Below, one piece after another: positions 42,170-53,481 of a DNA stretch of 64,000 bases (its first letter is position 1; every line of letters begins with the position of its first letter). Location of the stretch: assembly GCA_021741905.1 (NCBI GenBank), contig JAIOWZ010000001.1, positions 1 through 64,000 of the forward strand. The letters are read 5' to 3'. The stretch is from Candidatus Planktophila sp. Its GTDB lineage: Bacteria; Actinomycetota; Actinomycetes; Nanopelagicales; Nanopelagicaceae. The notes beneath the pieces were generated by a model. It saw nothing but the letters and a program-made list of their open reading frames with translations, had not been told where the DNA came from and ran no database searches. The translations under genes and the position numbers were made by a program.

Positions 42170-42763
42170 ATGTTAAGCGCACGTTTGAAGCCAGCGGTCA
42201 CCAGGGTTATCACCCCAGTGGCCAAAATCGCCCTGCGTATCGGAATTACCCCTAATGCAGTGACCTGGACAGGGGCGATTGCCGTAGTTACAGCGGCACT
42301 TTATTTCTATCCCAAAGGTGAATTTTTCATAGGCACAGTGATCATTTGCGTCATGGCGCTAAGTGATTTATTTGACGGCACGATGGCGCGTATTTCCCAG
42401 AAAGGTTCTAGTAAATGGGGAGGCTTTCTAGACTCAACTATTGATCGAATCACAGATTCTGCAATTCTTATCGGTGTTTGTATATACCTGATCAATAACG
42501 ATGATGCACTTGCGATAGTTGTAATTGTCACCTTAGTGACAGGAATGCTCGTTCCCTATATTCGAGCTAAGGCAGAAAGTTTTGGAATTGAATGTTCTGG
42601 TGGAATAGCAGAACGCACCGAGAGATTAATCATCTCTTTAGCTGCAATCGGATTTCACGGTCTAGGTATTCCATACATTATGGCAATCGGAATGTGGTTA
42701 TTGGCAGTACTTGGCACCTATACAGTTGTTCAAAGAATGTTGATAGTTAAGCGAGCAAAATAA
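42170..42763 (+). CDS. CDP-alcohol phosphatidyltransferase (phosphatidylinositol phosphate synthase-like)
   Basis: DLFDGTMARISQKGSSKWGGFLDSTIDRITD (CDP-OH-P motif); ATG 42170 preferred. Confidence 0.88.
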   Translation: MLSARLKPAVTRVITPVAKIALRIGITPNAVTWTGAIAVVTAALYFYPKGEFFIGTVIICVMALSDLFDGTMARISQKGSSKWGGFLDSTIDRITDSAILIGVCIYLINNDDALAIVVIVTLVTGMLVPYIRAKAESFGIECSGGIAERTERLIISLAAIGFHGLGIPYIMAIGMWLLAVLGTYTVVQRMLIVKRAK

Positions 42764-43648
42764 GTGAACGATAATCTATCGGCGTATGCGTATTTTGCTG
42801 GGTGGAGAATTGTTCGATGGTTGCCAGAGCGCGCTGCTTACCGCTTAGCGTATGCAGCGGCCGATTTTTTAACCAAGCGCAAAGGCAAAAACGTTTCCCG
42901 ATTACGCTCTAATCTGCAGCGAACTAAGCCAAACATGACCGAATTGGATTTGGATTTACTCCTTATCGATGCGATGCGTTCCTACATGCGATATTGGTGT
43001 GACACATTCAGATTTCCAGACTGGTCACCCGAGCGTGTTCGCGAAACTGTGAGCGTTACAAATGAGCATCTCCTGCTAGATGCAATAAGTGCAAAGACTG
43101 GGGTTATTGTCACTTTGCCGCACGCGGGAAATTGGGATCATGCTGGTGCATATTTTTGCGGTAAAGGAATCAATCTTGTTACTGTCGCCGAACACTTGAA
43201 GCCGGAAAAACTCTTTTTGAAATTCTTGATTTATCGACAAGCGATGGGCATGGAGGTTTTGCCATTAGATGGCAGGGTTTTGGGTACCTTGGAACAACGG
43301 CTTCGCCAAGGAGCATTAGTTGCATTAGTAGCAGATCGTGACTTATCCCGATCTGGCATCGATGTTACTTTCTTTGGTGCTCCATCACGCATGCCCCCAG
43401 GGCCAGCAATTTTGGCGCTAAAAACAGGAGCTCCTTTGATTACAGCCTTTGTTTCTTACACCGAGACAGGGATTCATATAGATTTTATTGAAGTCCCTGT
43501 CCCTTCATCTGGTAGTGATGAAGAAAAAGTCTCAAACATTGTTCAAAAAATGGCACAGCAATTTGAAGTTGGAATCACTGCCCATCCTGAGGATTGGCAT
43601 ATGTTGCAACGTATATGGACTGATGGCGATTTCAGGGAGCGCGTGTAA
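42764..43648 (+). CDS. Phosphatidylinositol mannoside acyltransferase (HtrB/LpxL-like)
   Basis: LPHAGNWDHAGA, ALVADRDLSRSGIDVTFFG; between pgsA-like and pimA-like genes. Confidence 0.87.
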   Translation: MNDNLSAYAYFAGWRIVRWLPERAAYRLAYAAADFLTKRKGKNVSRLRSNLQRTKPNMTELDLDLLLIDAMRSYMRYWCDTFRFPDWSPERVRETVSVTNEHLLLDAISAKTGVIVTLPHAGNWDHAGAYFCGKGINLVTVAEHLKPEKLFLKFLIYRQAMGMEVLPLDGRVLGTLEQRLRQGALVALVADRDLSRSGIDVTFFGAPSRMPPGPAILALKTGAPLITAFVSYTETGIHIDFIEVPVPSSGSDEEKVSNIVQKMAQQFEVGITAHPEDWHMLQRIWTDGDFRERV

Positions 43649-44826
43649 TGCTGACCCGATCTATGAAAATCGGAATTGTGTGCCCTTATAGTTGGGACAC
43701 ACCTGGTGGGGTTCAAAACCATATTCGGGATCTAGCAGAATTTTTGATTGCAGCTGGCCATGAGGTCTCAGTCCTAGCTCCGGCTATTGATGAAGAGAAC
43801 TTGCCGGCTTATGTCGTCAATGCTGGCAAGCCAATATCAATTCCTTATAACGGCGCAGTAGCTCGAGTTCTGTTTGGACCAGTCGCATTCTCACGGGTTC
43901 GGCAATGGATCTCACAGGGTGATTTTGATCTGTTGCACTTGCATGAACCAGCCATTCCTTCAATCTCATTACTTGCCTGTTGGGCTGCAGATGGGCCCAT
44001 GGTTGGAACTTTTCATGCCGCGGCCAAGAGGCAAAAGATTATCTTTGCTATTGGACCAATTCTAGAGCCAGCTATCGAGAAATTATCGGCTCGTATTGCG
44101 GTCTCCGAGGCTGCTCGTTTAACTCTTACAGATCATCTTGATACAGATGCAGTTGTTATTCCTAATGGTATTTATGCATCTCGATATCACGATGGAGTTG
44201 CCCAAGAAAAGTGGCAAGGAAATACCATTGGATTTATTGGACGATTTGAAGAACCGCGAAAAGGGTTAAGCGTCTTACTGGAGGCATTACCGGTAATCGC
44301 ACGTTTTGCACCGGATGTGAGAGTTATTGTTGCAGGGCCTGGTGATCCAACTGAGGTTGAGAAGAGTATCGATCCGCAACTGCGACACCGCTTCGAATTC
44401 TTAGGCAAAATTTCTGAACAAGATAAAGCTAATTTTATGTCCTCAGTTTCAATTTATGTCGCACCTAATACGGGCGGGGAGTCATTTGGAATTATTTTGG
44501 CCGAAGCGTTAGCAGGAGGTGCTTGTGTCGTCGCAAGTGATATTCCTGCATTTGATGATTTGTTAGGACACGGCGAATTTGGAGCACTTTTTAAATCAGA
44601 AGACTCAACAGATCTAGCAAAGGTGATTATCGATCTTTTGCGAGATGAGAAAAAAAGATTTGAACTCGCCAAGGCGGGACGATCCCGAGGTCAGAGTTTT
44701 GACTGGGAAGTGATTGCACAGCAGATTTTTTCAGTCTATGAAATGTCAATTGTTGGTAGTGAAAAAGTAAAGCTTGCATCAGATACTCGTTCATGGAATC
44801 GTTTTCTATCAAAGGATGACAAGTGA
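43648..44826 (+). CDS. Phosphatidylinositol alpha-mannosyltransferase-like GT4
   Basis: MKIGIVCPYSWDTPGGVQNHIRDLAEFL; ESFGIILAEALAGG. Confidence 0.9.
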   Translation: MLTRSMKIGIVCPYSWDTPGGVQNHIRDLAEFLIAAGHEVSVLAPAIDEENLPAYVVNAGKPISIPYNGAVARVLFGPVAFSRVRQWISQGDFDLLHLHEPAIPSISLLACWAADGPMVGTFHAAAKRQKIIFAIGPILEPAIEKLSARIAVSEAARLTLTDHLDTDAVVIPNGIYASRYHDGVAQEKWQGNTIGFIGRFEEPRKGLSVLLEALPVIARFAPDVRVIVAGPGDPTEVEKSIDPQLRHRFEFLGKISEQDKANFMSSVSIYVAPNTGGESFGIILAEALAGGACVVASDIPAFDDLLGHGEFGALFKSEDSTDLAKVIIDLLRDEKKRFELAKAGRSRGQSFDWEVIAQQIFSVYEMSIVGSEKVKLASDTRSWNRFLSKDDK

Positions 44827-45329
44827 TGATTAATTGGGTTTTAGTGACCTTTATTCTTTTGATTTCACTCTGGTATTTAAGTTTTATGGCCACACGTTTG
44901 GATCGCTTGCATCATCGAGTTGAAACTAGTTGGGCTAATCTGGATGTTCTGCTTCAAAAACGTGCAGCAGTTGCACTTGAGATTGCCCATAGCGATATCG
45001 CTGATCCGGCTTCATCATTATTACTAACAGGTGCGGCATACCAAGCAAGAGATGCCGACATTGAAAGTAGATCGTCGGCAGAAAGTGGGCTTTCAGGAGC
45101 CTTGGGTTTACTCCTTGAAGACTCTCAGCACCTCGCAACTGCGGCAGATAACGCCCTGCTCACTGAGCTTGCAGCACTGACGGACAAGATTCGAGTGGCA
45201 ATTGCGATTCACACAGATGCGGTGAGTCGTACACAGATGGTGCGCAGCAAATTCATTGTCAAAATCTTTCGCCTAGCAGGTACTGCGCCGCTACCTGTCA
45301 CCTATGAATTTGAGTCAGATGTTCTCTAG
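44823..45329 (+). CDS. LemA-like membrane-anchored protein
   Basis: N-terminal TM then LDRLHHRVETSWANLDVLLQKRA. Confidence 0.65.
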   Translation: MMINWVLVTFILLISLWYLSFMATRLDRLHHRVETSWANLDVLLQKRAAVALEIAHSDIADPASSLLLTGAAYQARDADIESRSSAESGLSGALGLLLEDSQHLATAADNALLTELAALTDKIRVAIAIHTDAVSRTQMVRSKFIVKIFRLAGTAPLPVTYEFESDVL

Positions 45330-46314
45330 GAGGTCCGTAGCCTTAGCAATTCTTACCTCTTTGCTACTTACAGGTTGCTCAGTGATTTCCGAAACTCTTT
45401 CTGATAGCGCAATTACTAATGTATTAAGTGGCCGTGAAGGAATTAATGGGCCAGTACTAGTTGTCAAAATTGATGATACGACGCAGGCGCATCCTCAGGT
45501 TGGTTTAGAAGATGCTGACATTGTTTACATTGAACAAGTTGAGGGTGGCTTGACACGCTTAGCCGCTGTCTTCTCGTCGGTGATTCCGCAGCGCATCGGT
45601 CCAGTACGAAGTGCGCGCATTTCCGATGTAGAAATTTTGTCGCAATTTGGTCGAGTCGCCTTTGCCTATAGCGGTGCTCAAAGCAAATTACTGGCAGTTA
45701 TCGCTGAAGCGAATCTGCAAGACCTGGGTGCTCAAAGACAAAGTCCAACAATATTTACAACCGATCCAAACCGAACACCACCGTATGCAATGGTTTTGCG
45801 TGCTGATTTGTTAATGCAGCGAATCACAGAAAAGAACTACGCGATAGATTCTGCAAAAAGCATCGGATTTGAGTTCGGAGAATTGCAGGAAGGGGGAGAG
45901 TCAACCACCAAAGCAGTGATGCATTGGCCAGCGGCGACTTATTCCGCAACCTGGTCTGATGAAGAATCTCGCTGGATGCTCTCACATAACAATTCGGTGA
46001 ACTATGCAGAGTCTGGGGTTGTGTTAGGTCCAACTACTTTGATAATTCAAATGGTTTCCATAACCCCGTCAGAGTACAAAGACAAAGTCGGGGGAGTAAC
46101 TCCGTTCTCGCAAACCGTTGGAACCGGCAAGGCGTATGTGCTTCGTAATGGGGAAAGGTTTGTAACGACATGGAACAGAGCATCTGCCGACTCTGGAACA
46201 TCCTTTACTTTTGCTGATGGAACGGAAATGAAGATGGATCCGGGTCAAATTTGGATAGCTCTAACAGATCGTGAGCCTGATTTCACCTCGCCACCTGCGC
46301 CCAAGACAAAGTAG
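45304..46314 (+). CDS. DUF3048 lipoprotein (YerB-like)
   Basis: LLLTGCS lipobox; ARISDVEILSQFGRVAFAYSGAQ; IGPVRSARISD. Confidence 0.88.
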   Translation: MNLSQMFSRRSVALAILTSLLLTGCSVISETLSDSAITNVLSGREGINGPVLVVKIDDTTQAHPQVGLEDADIVYIEQVEGGLTRLAAVFSSVIPQRIGPVRSARISDVEILSQFGRVAFAYSGAQSKLLAVIAEANLQDLGAQRQSPTIFTTDPNRTPPYAMVLRADLLMQRITEKNYAIDSAKSIGFEFGELQEGGESTTKAVMHWPAATYSATWSDEESRWMLSHNNSVNYAESGVVLGPTTLIIQMVSITPSEYKDKVGGVTPFSQTVGTGKAYVLRNGERFVTTWNRASADSGTSFTFADGTEMKMDPGQIWIALTDREPDFTSPPAPKTK

Positions 46315-46353
46315 TATTGCCTCCTATCTTTCGATCGAAGCGGAGTACGGAAC

Positions 46354-47241
46354 ATGACTGAAGTAACTGGCACAGCGCGCGTTAAGCGCGGAATGGCTGA
46401 GATGCTCAAGGGCGGCGTCATCATGGACGTGGTTAACGCTGACCAAGCAAAGATTGCCGAAGATGCTGGCGCAGTTGCAGTTATGGCACTAGAGCGCGTT
46501 CCGGCAGACATCCGCGCCCAAGGTGGCGTAGCGCGCATGTCTGATCCTGACATGATTGAAAAGATTCAAGCCGCTGTTTCCATTCCAGTGATGGCAAAGG
46601 CACGTATTGGGCACTTTGTTGAGGCACAGGTATTGCAATCTCTAGGTGTCGATTACATCGATGAGTCGGAAGTTTTGACGCCATCAGATCTGGAAAACCA
46701 CATTGATAAGTGGGATTTTACAATTCCCTTTGTTTGCGGAGCTACAAATCTTGGAGAAGCTCTTCGTCGCATCAATGAGGGTGCTGCAATGATTCGTTCA
46801 AAGGGCGAAGCGGGCACTGGTGATGTTTCAAATGCCATGATGCACATGCGCAAGATCGGCGGAGAGATTCGTCGTCTGTCATCAATGCGCGAAGATGAGC
46901 TATATGTTGCAGCCAAAGAATTACAAGCACCATTCGCACTTGTTAAAGAGGTTGCCGAAACTGGAAAGCTTCCAGTAGTTCTCTTTACCGCCGGAGGAAT
47001 CGCAACTCCTGCTGATGCTGCGTTAATGATGAGCATGGGCGCAGATGGAGTGTTTATTGGTTCTGGAATTTTCAAATCTGGAAACCCTGCTCAGCGCGCA
47101 GCAGCATGTGTTAAGGCAACTACTTTTTGGGATGATCCAAAGGTTGTTGCAGATGCATCGCGTGGTCTTGGTGAAGCAATGGTAGGAATTAACGTTGCTG
47201 ATTTGCCAGCACCACATCGTCTTTCTGAGCGCGGTTGGTAA
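46354..47241 (+). CDS. pdxS: Pyridoxal 5'-phosphate synthase lyase subunit
   Basis: [44 protein letters not shown]. Confidence 0.98.
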   Translation: MTEVTGTARVKRGMAEMLKGGVIMDVVNADQAKIAEDAGAVAVMALERVPADIRAQGGVARMSDPDMIEKIQAAVSIPVMAKARIGHFVEAQVLQSLGVDYIDESEVLTPSDLENHIDKWDFTIPFVCGATNLGEALRRINEGAAMIRSKGEAGTGDVSNAMMHMRKIGGEIRRLSSMREDELYVAAKELQAPFALVKEVAETGKLPVVLFTAGGIATPADAALMMSMGADGVFIGSGIFKSGNPAQRAAACVKATTFWDDPKVVADASRGLGEAMVGINVADLPAPHRLSERGW

Positions 47242-47252
47242 TTTTCTAATAA

Positions 47253-47849
47253 ATGAAGGTTGGCGTTTTAGCTCTGCAGGGCGATGTGCGAGAGCATGTG
47301 AGTGCACTCATTGCTTGCGGAGTTACTCCCATCTCGGTCAGACGCTCTGCTGAGTTGGATCAGATCGATGCCTTGATTTTACCAGGCGGGGAATCCACCA
47401 CCATCGCCCAGTTATCTGAAGTTTTTGGTATTTACGATCAGATAAAAGATCGCATCGTTCAGGGCATGCCTGTGTATGGCTCATGTGCTGGAATGATTCT
47501 TCTGGCTAATGAAATTTTAGATGCCAAAGTTGGTCAAAAAAGTTTTGGTGGACTAGATATAACTGTGCGAAGAAATGCTTTTGGTCGACAGGTTGATTCC
47601 TTTGAATCAGATATTGCATTTGATGATGGCAGTGCGGATTTGATCCGTGCGGTGTTTATCCGTGCTCCCTGGGTTGAACGCGTGGGGGATGGGGTGCAGG
47701 TTTTAGCAGCTGTTGATAAACATCCTGTTGCGGTGCGCTCACAAAGATTGTTTGCAACCTCCTTTCACCCGGAACTAACGGGAGATCATCGGATTCATCG
47801 TTACTTTATTGAGGAAGTGGCACGGCCTGCATTAGAGAAGGTAAAGTAA
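47253..47849 (+). CDS. pdxT: Pyridoxal 5'-phosphate synthase glutaminase subunit
   Basis: LALQGDVREH, LPGGESTTI, GSCAGMILLA, FHPELTGD. Confidence 0.97.
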   Translation: MKVGVLALQGDVREHVSALIACGVTPISVRRSAELDQIDALILPGGESTTIAQLSEVFGIYDQIKDRIVQGMPVYGSCAGMILLANEILDAKVGQKSFGGLDITVRRNAFGRQVDSFESDIAFDDGSADLIRAVFIRAPWVERVGDGVQVLAAVDKHPVAVRSQRLFATSFHPELTGDHRIHRYFIEEVARPALEKVK

Positions 47850-47897
47850 GGCCATCGTTTAACTGATCCAGTATTTAGGGTAGATAGAGGTGTTCCA

Positions 47898-48650
47898 ATG
47901 TCCGGCCATTCCAAATGGGCGACGACCAAGCACAAGAAGGCGATCATTGATAGTCGTCGTGCAAAGGTATTTGCAAAACAAATTCGTGCAATTGAAGTTG
48001 CTGCCCGTAATGGTGGGGCAGACATGGATGGCAATCCAACTCTTTTTGATGCTGTGGCAAAGGCTAAGAAGTCTTCGATGCCGGCAGATAATATTGATCG
48101 AGCAATCAAGCGCGGTGCTGGTCTGGAAGCTGGAGCAAAAGACTGGATCACGATTATGTATGAGGGCTATGGGCCAAATGGCGTTGCCATCATGATTGAA
48201 TGTTTATCAGATAACCGCAATCGTTCAGCCTCAGAAGTTAAAGTTGCAGTTACTCGCAACGGAGGATCTATGGCAGATCTTGGCTCTGTTTCATACCTGT
48301 TTAATCGCAAGGGTGTGGTCATCGTTAAAAAAGATGGAGCACTGACTGAAGATTCAATTCTGGAAGCTGTTCTTGAAGCAGGTGCTGAAGAGGTAAATGA
48401 TTTAGGCGAGGCCTTTGAAATTGTTAGTGAGCCCGTTGATCTAGTTCCGGTCCGGACAGCACTACAAAATGCCGGTATTGATTATGAATCAGCCGACTCC
48501 TCATTCTTGCCATCAATGTCTATTCCACTTGATGCTGATGGAGCAAAAAAGGTATTTGAACTCATCGATGCTATTGAAGAGCTAGATGATGTGCAGAATG
48601 TGTTTAGCAATTTTGATGTTTCTGACGAGGTTATGGCGAGCCTAGATTAA
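47898..48650 (+). CDS. YebC/PmpR family protein
   Basis: [25 protein letters not shown]. Confidence 0.96.
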   Translation: MSGHSKWATTKHKKAIIDSRRAKVFAKQIRAIEVAARNGGADMDGNPTLFDAVAKAKKSSMPADNIDRAIKRGAGLEAGAKDWITIMYEGYGPNGVAIMIECLSDNRNRSASEVKVAVTRNGGSMADLGSVSYLFNRKGVVIVKKDGALTEDSILEAVLEAGAEEVNDLGEAFEIVSEPVDLVPVRTALQNAGIDYESADSSFLPSMSIPLDADGAKKVFELIDAIEELDDVQNVFSNFDVSDEVMASLD

Positions 48651-48711
48651 GTACTTGCTCGCTATCCCTAGGCTTTAAGACTGAACTAACGAGAAAGCAC
48701 GAGGCGAAGCA

Positions 48712-49251
48712 ATGAGAGTTTTGGGTGTTGACCCAGGTCTAACTCGCTGCGGCGTTGGAATAGTCGAAGGTGCAATCGGTTCTCCTATTTCATTAGTAGG
48801 AGTTGGCGTAATTTTGACACCAACTGATGCAGCCCTTGACCAACGTTTACTTGATTTAGATCAACAACTCTCCGAGTGGATAAATCTCTGGAAGCCAGAT
48901 GTGATTGCTGTTGAACGCGTTTTTTCTCAACATAATGTCAGAACCGTTATGGGAACAGGGCAAGCAGCAGGAATTGCGCTTTTGCTGGCTGCCAAAGCTG
49001 GTATTCCCGTGATGATGCATACGCCATCAGAAGTTAAGGCCTCAGTTACTGGCAGCGGTAGAGCAAATAAAGCACAAGTTGCATTGATGGTTCAGAAGAT
49101 TCTTAATCTTGAAACCATCCCAAAACCAGTTGATGCAACAGATGCACTGGCATTAGCAATTTGTTATATTTGGCGGGGCGGCGGAAACACTAAAATCGCT
49201 CAAGCGCTAGCTGCTGAGCAGTCACGATTAAAGAAATTGCGTGCTAGATGA
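48712..49251 (+). CDS. ruvC: Holliday junction resolvase RuvC
   Basis: [20 protein letters not shown]. Confidence 0.96.
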   Translation: MRVLGVDPGLTRCGVGIVEGAIGSPISLVGVGVILTPTDAALDQRLLDLDQQLSEWINLWKPDVIAVERVFSQHNVRTVMGTGQAAGIALLLAAKAGIPVMMHTPSEVKASVTGSGRANKAQVALMVQKILNLETIPKPVDATDALALAICYIWRGGGNTKIAQALAAEQSRLKKLRAR

Positions 49252-49862
49252 TTTCACTTTTGATGGGAACTGTTCGATCCATTGCAACTGATCGACTAAT
49301 AGTTGAAGTAGGTGGTTTCGGAGTCTCTGTGTTAGTTAATCCGCAGACATCGGCGCAGGTGACTTTGGGATCCCAAGTGCAACTGTTTACCTCATTGGTA
49401 GTGCGCGAAGACTCGCTGACATTATTTGGTTTTATTAATGATGAGTCGCGCTCACTTTTTGAGTTAGTACAAACCGTCTCTGGCATTGGCCCAAAGGTTG
49501 CCCTATCTATTTTGGGGGCGCTTACTCCTGAAGATTTAGGTCGTGCGATCTCTCAAGAAGATATAGGTGCCATTGAGAAAGTTCCGGGGATCGGTCGCAA
49601 GGGTGCCCAGCGTTTAATCCTTGAACTGAAGGGAAAATTGAGCGATCTTTCCTCTGTTCATCCATACAAGGGACATCAACCGGCTTGGCGGGAACAATTA
49701 ACAAGTGCACTTGTCTCCCTTGGTTTCTCACCGAAGGAATCCGATGGTGCGATTTCGCAGGTAGTTTCAACTTTGCAGGCCGATGGAACTGATGCGGCAC
49801 AATTAGATTTAAGTGAATTACTCAAATTGACGCTAGCTAGTGGAAAGAGCGCTCGTGGCTGA
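49248..49862 (+). CDS. ruvA: Holliday junction helicase subunit RuvA
   Basis: [45 protein letters not shown]. Confidence 0.96.
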   Translation: MISLLMGTVRSIATDRLIVEVGGFGVSVLVNPQTSAQVTLGSQVQLFTSLVVREDSLTLFGFINDESRSLFELVQTVSGIGPKVALSILGALTPEDLGRAISQEDIGAIEKVPGIGRKGAQRLILELKGKLSDLSSVHPYKGHQPAWREQLTSALVSLGFSPKESDGAISQVVSTLQADGTDAAQLDLSELLKLTLASGKSARG

Positions 49863-50895
49863 TGATCGTTTAGTGACGCCGCAAATAAAGAATGAAGAGT
49901 CAACGGTTGAACACGCGTTGCGCCCTAAAACACTCAGTGATTTTGTTGGGCAAGAGCGCGTGTGCGAACAGATCGATGTTTTGTTAACTGCAGCGCGTCA
50001 TCGTAATTCTCCGGCAGATCATATTTTGTTATCAGGTCCTCCAGGTCTAGGTAAAACAACACTTGCCTTGATTTTGGCAAGTGAAATGCAAGCACCGATT
50101 CGAATTACAAGTGGTCCTGCGATAACCCACGCAGGTGATCTAGCGGCGATTCTTTCTTCATTAGTTGAAGGTGAAATTTTGTTTTTAGATGAGATACATC
50201 GCTTGCCAAGGCCTGCCGAAGAGCTTCTTTACTTAGCAATGGAAGATTTCCGTGTTGATGTGGTTGTTGGTAAGGGTCCAGGGGCGACAGCGATTCCATT
50301 ACAGCTTCCACATTTCACATTGGTAGGGGCAACAACTCGCGCAGGTCTACTTCCAAGTCCGCTACGCGATCGATTTGGTTTTACCGCTCACCTTGATTTC
50401 TACAACGAACAAGATATTGCACATGTGATTACAAGAAGTGCTGAATTGCTCAAGATTGTGATTGACAAGGATGCGATTGTTGAAGTCGCTGGGCGATCCC
50501 GTGGCACACCGCGAATTGCTAATCGATTACTGCGTCGTGTTCGAGATTATGCACAAGTCCAAGGCAGTGCGCGTATTTCATTGTCAGATGCCAAATCGGC
50601 ATTGGAGATGTATGAGGTTGATGAGTTAGGTCTTGATCGACTCGATCGAGGAGTTTTAGTGGCCCTGATCGAACGATTTAATGGGGGACCAGTTGGGCTT
50701 TCCACACTGGCGATTGCCGTCGGTGAAGAGGTCGAAACTGTTGAATCAGTTGCCGAACCGTTCCTAGTTCGAAACGGCTTCATGGCGCGTACTCCACGCG
50801 GGCGATTGGCCACCGCTCAGGGCTGGCGGCATATAGGACGAACACCACCAGCGGAAATCTCAACTCTTTTCGACTTACCCGCACCCGACGCCTAG
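49840..50895 (+). CDS. ruvB: Holliday junction helicase RuvB
   Basis: [29 protein letters not shown] 49855 is an alternative start. Confidence 0.97.
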   Translation: MERALVADDRLVTPQIKNEESTVEHALRPKTLSDFVGQERVCEQIDVLLTAARHRNSPADHILLSGPPGLGKTTLALILASEMQAPIRITSGPAITHAGDLAAILSSLVEGEILFLDEIHRLPRPAEELLYLAMEDFRVDVVVGKGPGATAIPLQLPHFTLVGATTRAGLLPSPLRDRFGFTAHLDFYNEQDIAHVITRSAELLKIVIDKDAIVEVAGRSRGTPRIANRLLRRVRDYAQVQGSARISLSDAKSALEMYEVDELGLDRLDRGVLVALIERFNGGPVGLSTLAIAVGEEVETVESVAEPFLVRNGFMARTPRGRLATAQGWRHIGRTPPAEISTLFDLPAPDA

Positions 50896-50906
50896 ACTCT
50901 CGCCCT

Positions 50907-52418
50907 ATGTCTACAACTAATAAACCATTAAAGAAGGACGCCCGTCCTGGCCGCACATTAGCGATCCTAGCCTTGGTGCTTATTGCTATGACCAGCCTGG
51001 TATTTATCCAAGGGGCCACTTCAATTCGCTTAGGTTTAGACCTTCGCGGCGGAACTTCTGTCACCTTGCAGCCGCGAATTGCTCCTGGCGATGAGGGGAA
51101 AATAACCAGTGAATCGATCGATCAAGCCGTATCGATTATTCGTCAACGCGTTAACTCGTTAGGCGTTGCTGAATCTGAGGTATCTGCACAAGGCAGTGGA
51201 ACAAATCGTCAGATTGTTATCTCAGTTCCTGGCGACACAGGTCGGCGAGTTGTTGAATTAGTTGGACAAACCGCAGAACTGCGTTTCAGACAAGTGCTTG
51301 CCTCTACATCGGGAATACCAACAACGGCTGATGCGGCTGCAACTCCAGCATTTGGTGTGAGTGCAGAAATAAATGCGCAGTTTGCTGCCCTTGATTGCAC
51401 GAAGGCAGAAAATCTCCAGGGCACTGGAACAGATCTTCCTACTGATGTCATTGTTGTATGTGATCGCGCGGGAGGAACAAAATATATTTTGGCACCGGCG
51501 GAAGTTCTAGGTCGTCAAATTTCTAAGGCATCTGCCGGTCTTGATACTCAAGCTGGTAGTGCTTGGTATGTAAGCCTTACCTTTAATAATGAAGGAACAT
51601 CAGCATTTGGTGCACTCACCGCTCGCGTTACTGGACTTCCAGAACCAACAAACCAGGTTGCAATTGTTCTGGATGGATTAGTTGTTTCATCGCCACGCAT
51701 CACTGAAGCGATTCCATCTGGCAATGCCCAGATCACAGGAAGTTTCACACAGTTAGAGGCACAAGATTTAGCTAATGTTCTGAAGTACGGTGCATTGCCG
51801 CTAGCTTTTGATCGCGGAGAAGTTCAACAAGTTTCACCAACTTTGGGCGCTGATCAACTAAGTGCAGGCCTACTTGCAGGAGCACTTGGTCTTGGCTTGG
51901 TAATGCTCTACTCATTGTTCTACTACCGAGGTCTTGGAATCGTGACTGTTGGATCTTTAACGGTTGCTGGCGGGATGATCTATCTGCTCTTCTTGCTATT
52001 TGGAGAATGGATTGGCTTCACACTGACTTTGGCAGGTATTGCTGGTGCAATTGTTGCAATTGGTGTTACCGCTGACTCATTTATTATCTACTTTGAACGT
52101 ATTCGAGATGAGATGCGCGAAGGTCGCTCACTTCGAACTGCCGTAGAAACCGGTTGGCTCCGAGCCCGGCGCACTATCTTGGTTGCAGACTTCGTTTCAC
52201 TTATTGCTGCCGCTCTCTTGTACTTCTTTGCTGTTGGTGGAGTTCGTGGATTTGCGTTCACTCTAGGATTAACAACTCTTGTTGACCTTGTCGTGGTGTT
52301 TGTATTTACAAAACCACTTGTCTCGCTTTTGTCACGAGTTAAGTTCTTTAATTCTGGACACCCAATGTCAGGATTCTCAAGCAAGAGCTTGGGCACCTTA
52401 GTCGCGAAGGAGGCATAA
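50907..52418 (+). CDS. secD: Protein translocase subunit SecD
   Basis: LGLDLRGGTSVTLQP; secretion RND TM region. Confidence 0.95.
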   Translation: MSTTNKPLKKDARPGRTLAILALVLIAMTSLVFIQGATSIRLGLDLRGGTSVTLQPRIAPGDEGKITSESIDQAVSIIRQRVNSLGVAESEVSAQGSGTNRQIVISVPGDTGRRVVELVGQTAELRFRQVLASTSGIPTTADAAATPAFGVSAEINAQFAALDCTKAENLQGTGTDLPTDVIVVCDRAGGTKYILAPAEVLGRQISKASAGLDTQAGSAWYVSLTFNNEGTSAFGALTARVTGLPEPTNQVAIVLDGLVVSSPRITEAIPSGNAQITGSFTQLEAQDLANVLKYGALPLAFDRGEVQQVSPTLGADQLSAGLLAGALGLGLVMLYSLFYYRGLGIVTVGSLTVAGGMIYLLFLLFGEWIGFTLTLAGIAGAIVAIGVTADSFIIYFERIRDEMREGRSLRTAVETGWLRARRTILVADFVSLIAAALLYFFAVGGVRGFAFTLGLTTLVDLVVVFVFTKPLVSLLSRVKFFNSGHPMSGFSSKSLGTLVAKEA

Positions 52419-52420
52419 AG

Positions 52421-53473
52421 ATGTCTAAGTTGTCAGGTCTTGGTGGTCGCCTTTATCGTGGCGAAACCGCGGTCGATTTCATTGGTAATCGTCGCCGTTG
52501 GTATTCAGTTTCAGCACTATTTATTCTTGCCTCTATTGCTGCGCTTTCGCTGCAGGGCCTACACCTTGGAATTGAATTCAAGGGTGGCTCATCTTTTACG
52601 GTCAATAAAGATACTGCGACCGTCGAGCAAGCGCGTTCTGCTGTCGAAGCAACTGGAATTCCGGGCGAGCTCATTGTTCAGGAGATAGGTAGCGACAAGG
52701 TTCGCGTTCAAACAGGTGCTCTTGATACCGTTCAAAACAATGCAGTGCAAGATGCTCTAGCTGCAGAATTTGGTGTGACGGTAGAATCAATTGATACACA
52801 AATCATTGGTCCTTCTTGGGGTAAAGAGATTACCCGTAAGGCAATTTATGGCCTTATTGGCTTCTTGATAGTTGTGATGCTTTATCTTGCGATGGCTTTT
52901 GAACCAAAAATGTCTATTGCTGCGATTGCAGCGGTTGTGCACGATGTTTTCATCACTGTTGGCATCTACGCCCTCGTAGGATTTGATGTTACTCCGGCAA
53001 CGATTATTGGGTTCTTAACAATTTTGGGTTATTCGTTATATGACACTGTGGTTGTGTTCGACAAGGTGCGTGAAAACACCCGCACGATCACTTCGACTTC
53101 AACTAAGACCTATTCACAAGCGGTTAACCATGCAGTCAATCAAACCCTTGTGCGTTCTGCGAATACTTCACTCATTGCACTCTTACCTGTCGGTTCAATT
53201 CTCTTCGTAGGAGCAGGTCTCTTGGGTGCTGGAACATTGAAGGATCTATCTCTAGCTTTGTTCATAGGGCTAGCTGTTGGAACATACTCATCAATCTTTA
53301 TCGCCCCACCGGTTCTTGCTCAACTTCGTGAAAAAGAGCCAGCGATGCAAGCTCTTGCAAAGCGTGTGAATGCTCGATCAACAGGAGCGACTGTCACATC
53401 TTCTGCAGTGTCAGTTGATGCGATCAATGGTCGGGGCCCACGTAATCAACCAAAGCGCAAGGGTCGTAAGTAA
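52421..53473 (+). CDS. secF: Protein translocase subunit SecF
   Basis: LGIEFKGGSSFTV; TILGYSLYDTVVVFDKVREN. Confidence 0.95.
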   Translation: MSKLSGLGGRLYRGETAVDFIGNRRRWYSVSALFILASIAALSLQGLHLGIEFKGGSSFTVNKDTATVEQARSAVEATGIPGELIVQEIGSDKVRVQTGALDTVQNNAVQDALAAEFGVTVESIDTQIIGPSWGKEITRKAIYGLIGFLIVVMLYLAMAFEPKMSIAAIAAVVHDVFITVGIYALVGFDVTPATIIGFLTILGYSLYDTVVVFDKVRENTRTITSTSTKTYSQAVNHAVNQTLVRSANTSLIALLPVGSILFVGAGLLGAGTLKDLSLALFIGLAVGTYSSIFIAPPVLAQLREKEPAMQALAKRVNARSTGATVTSSAVSVDAINGRGPRNQPKRKGRK

Positions 53474-53481
53474 GGTTTTTT

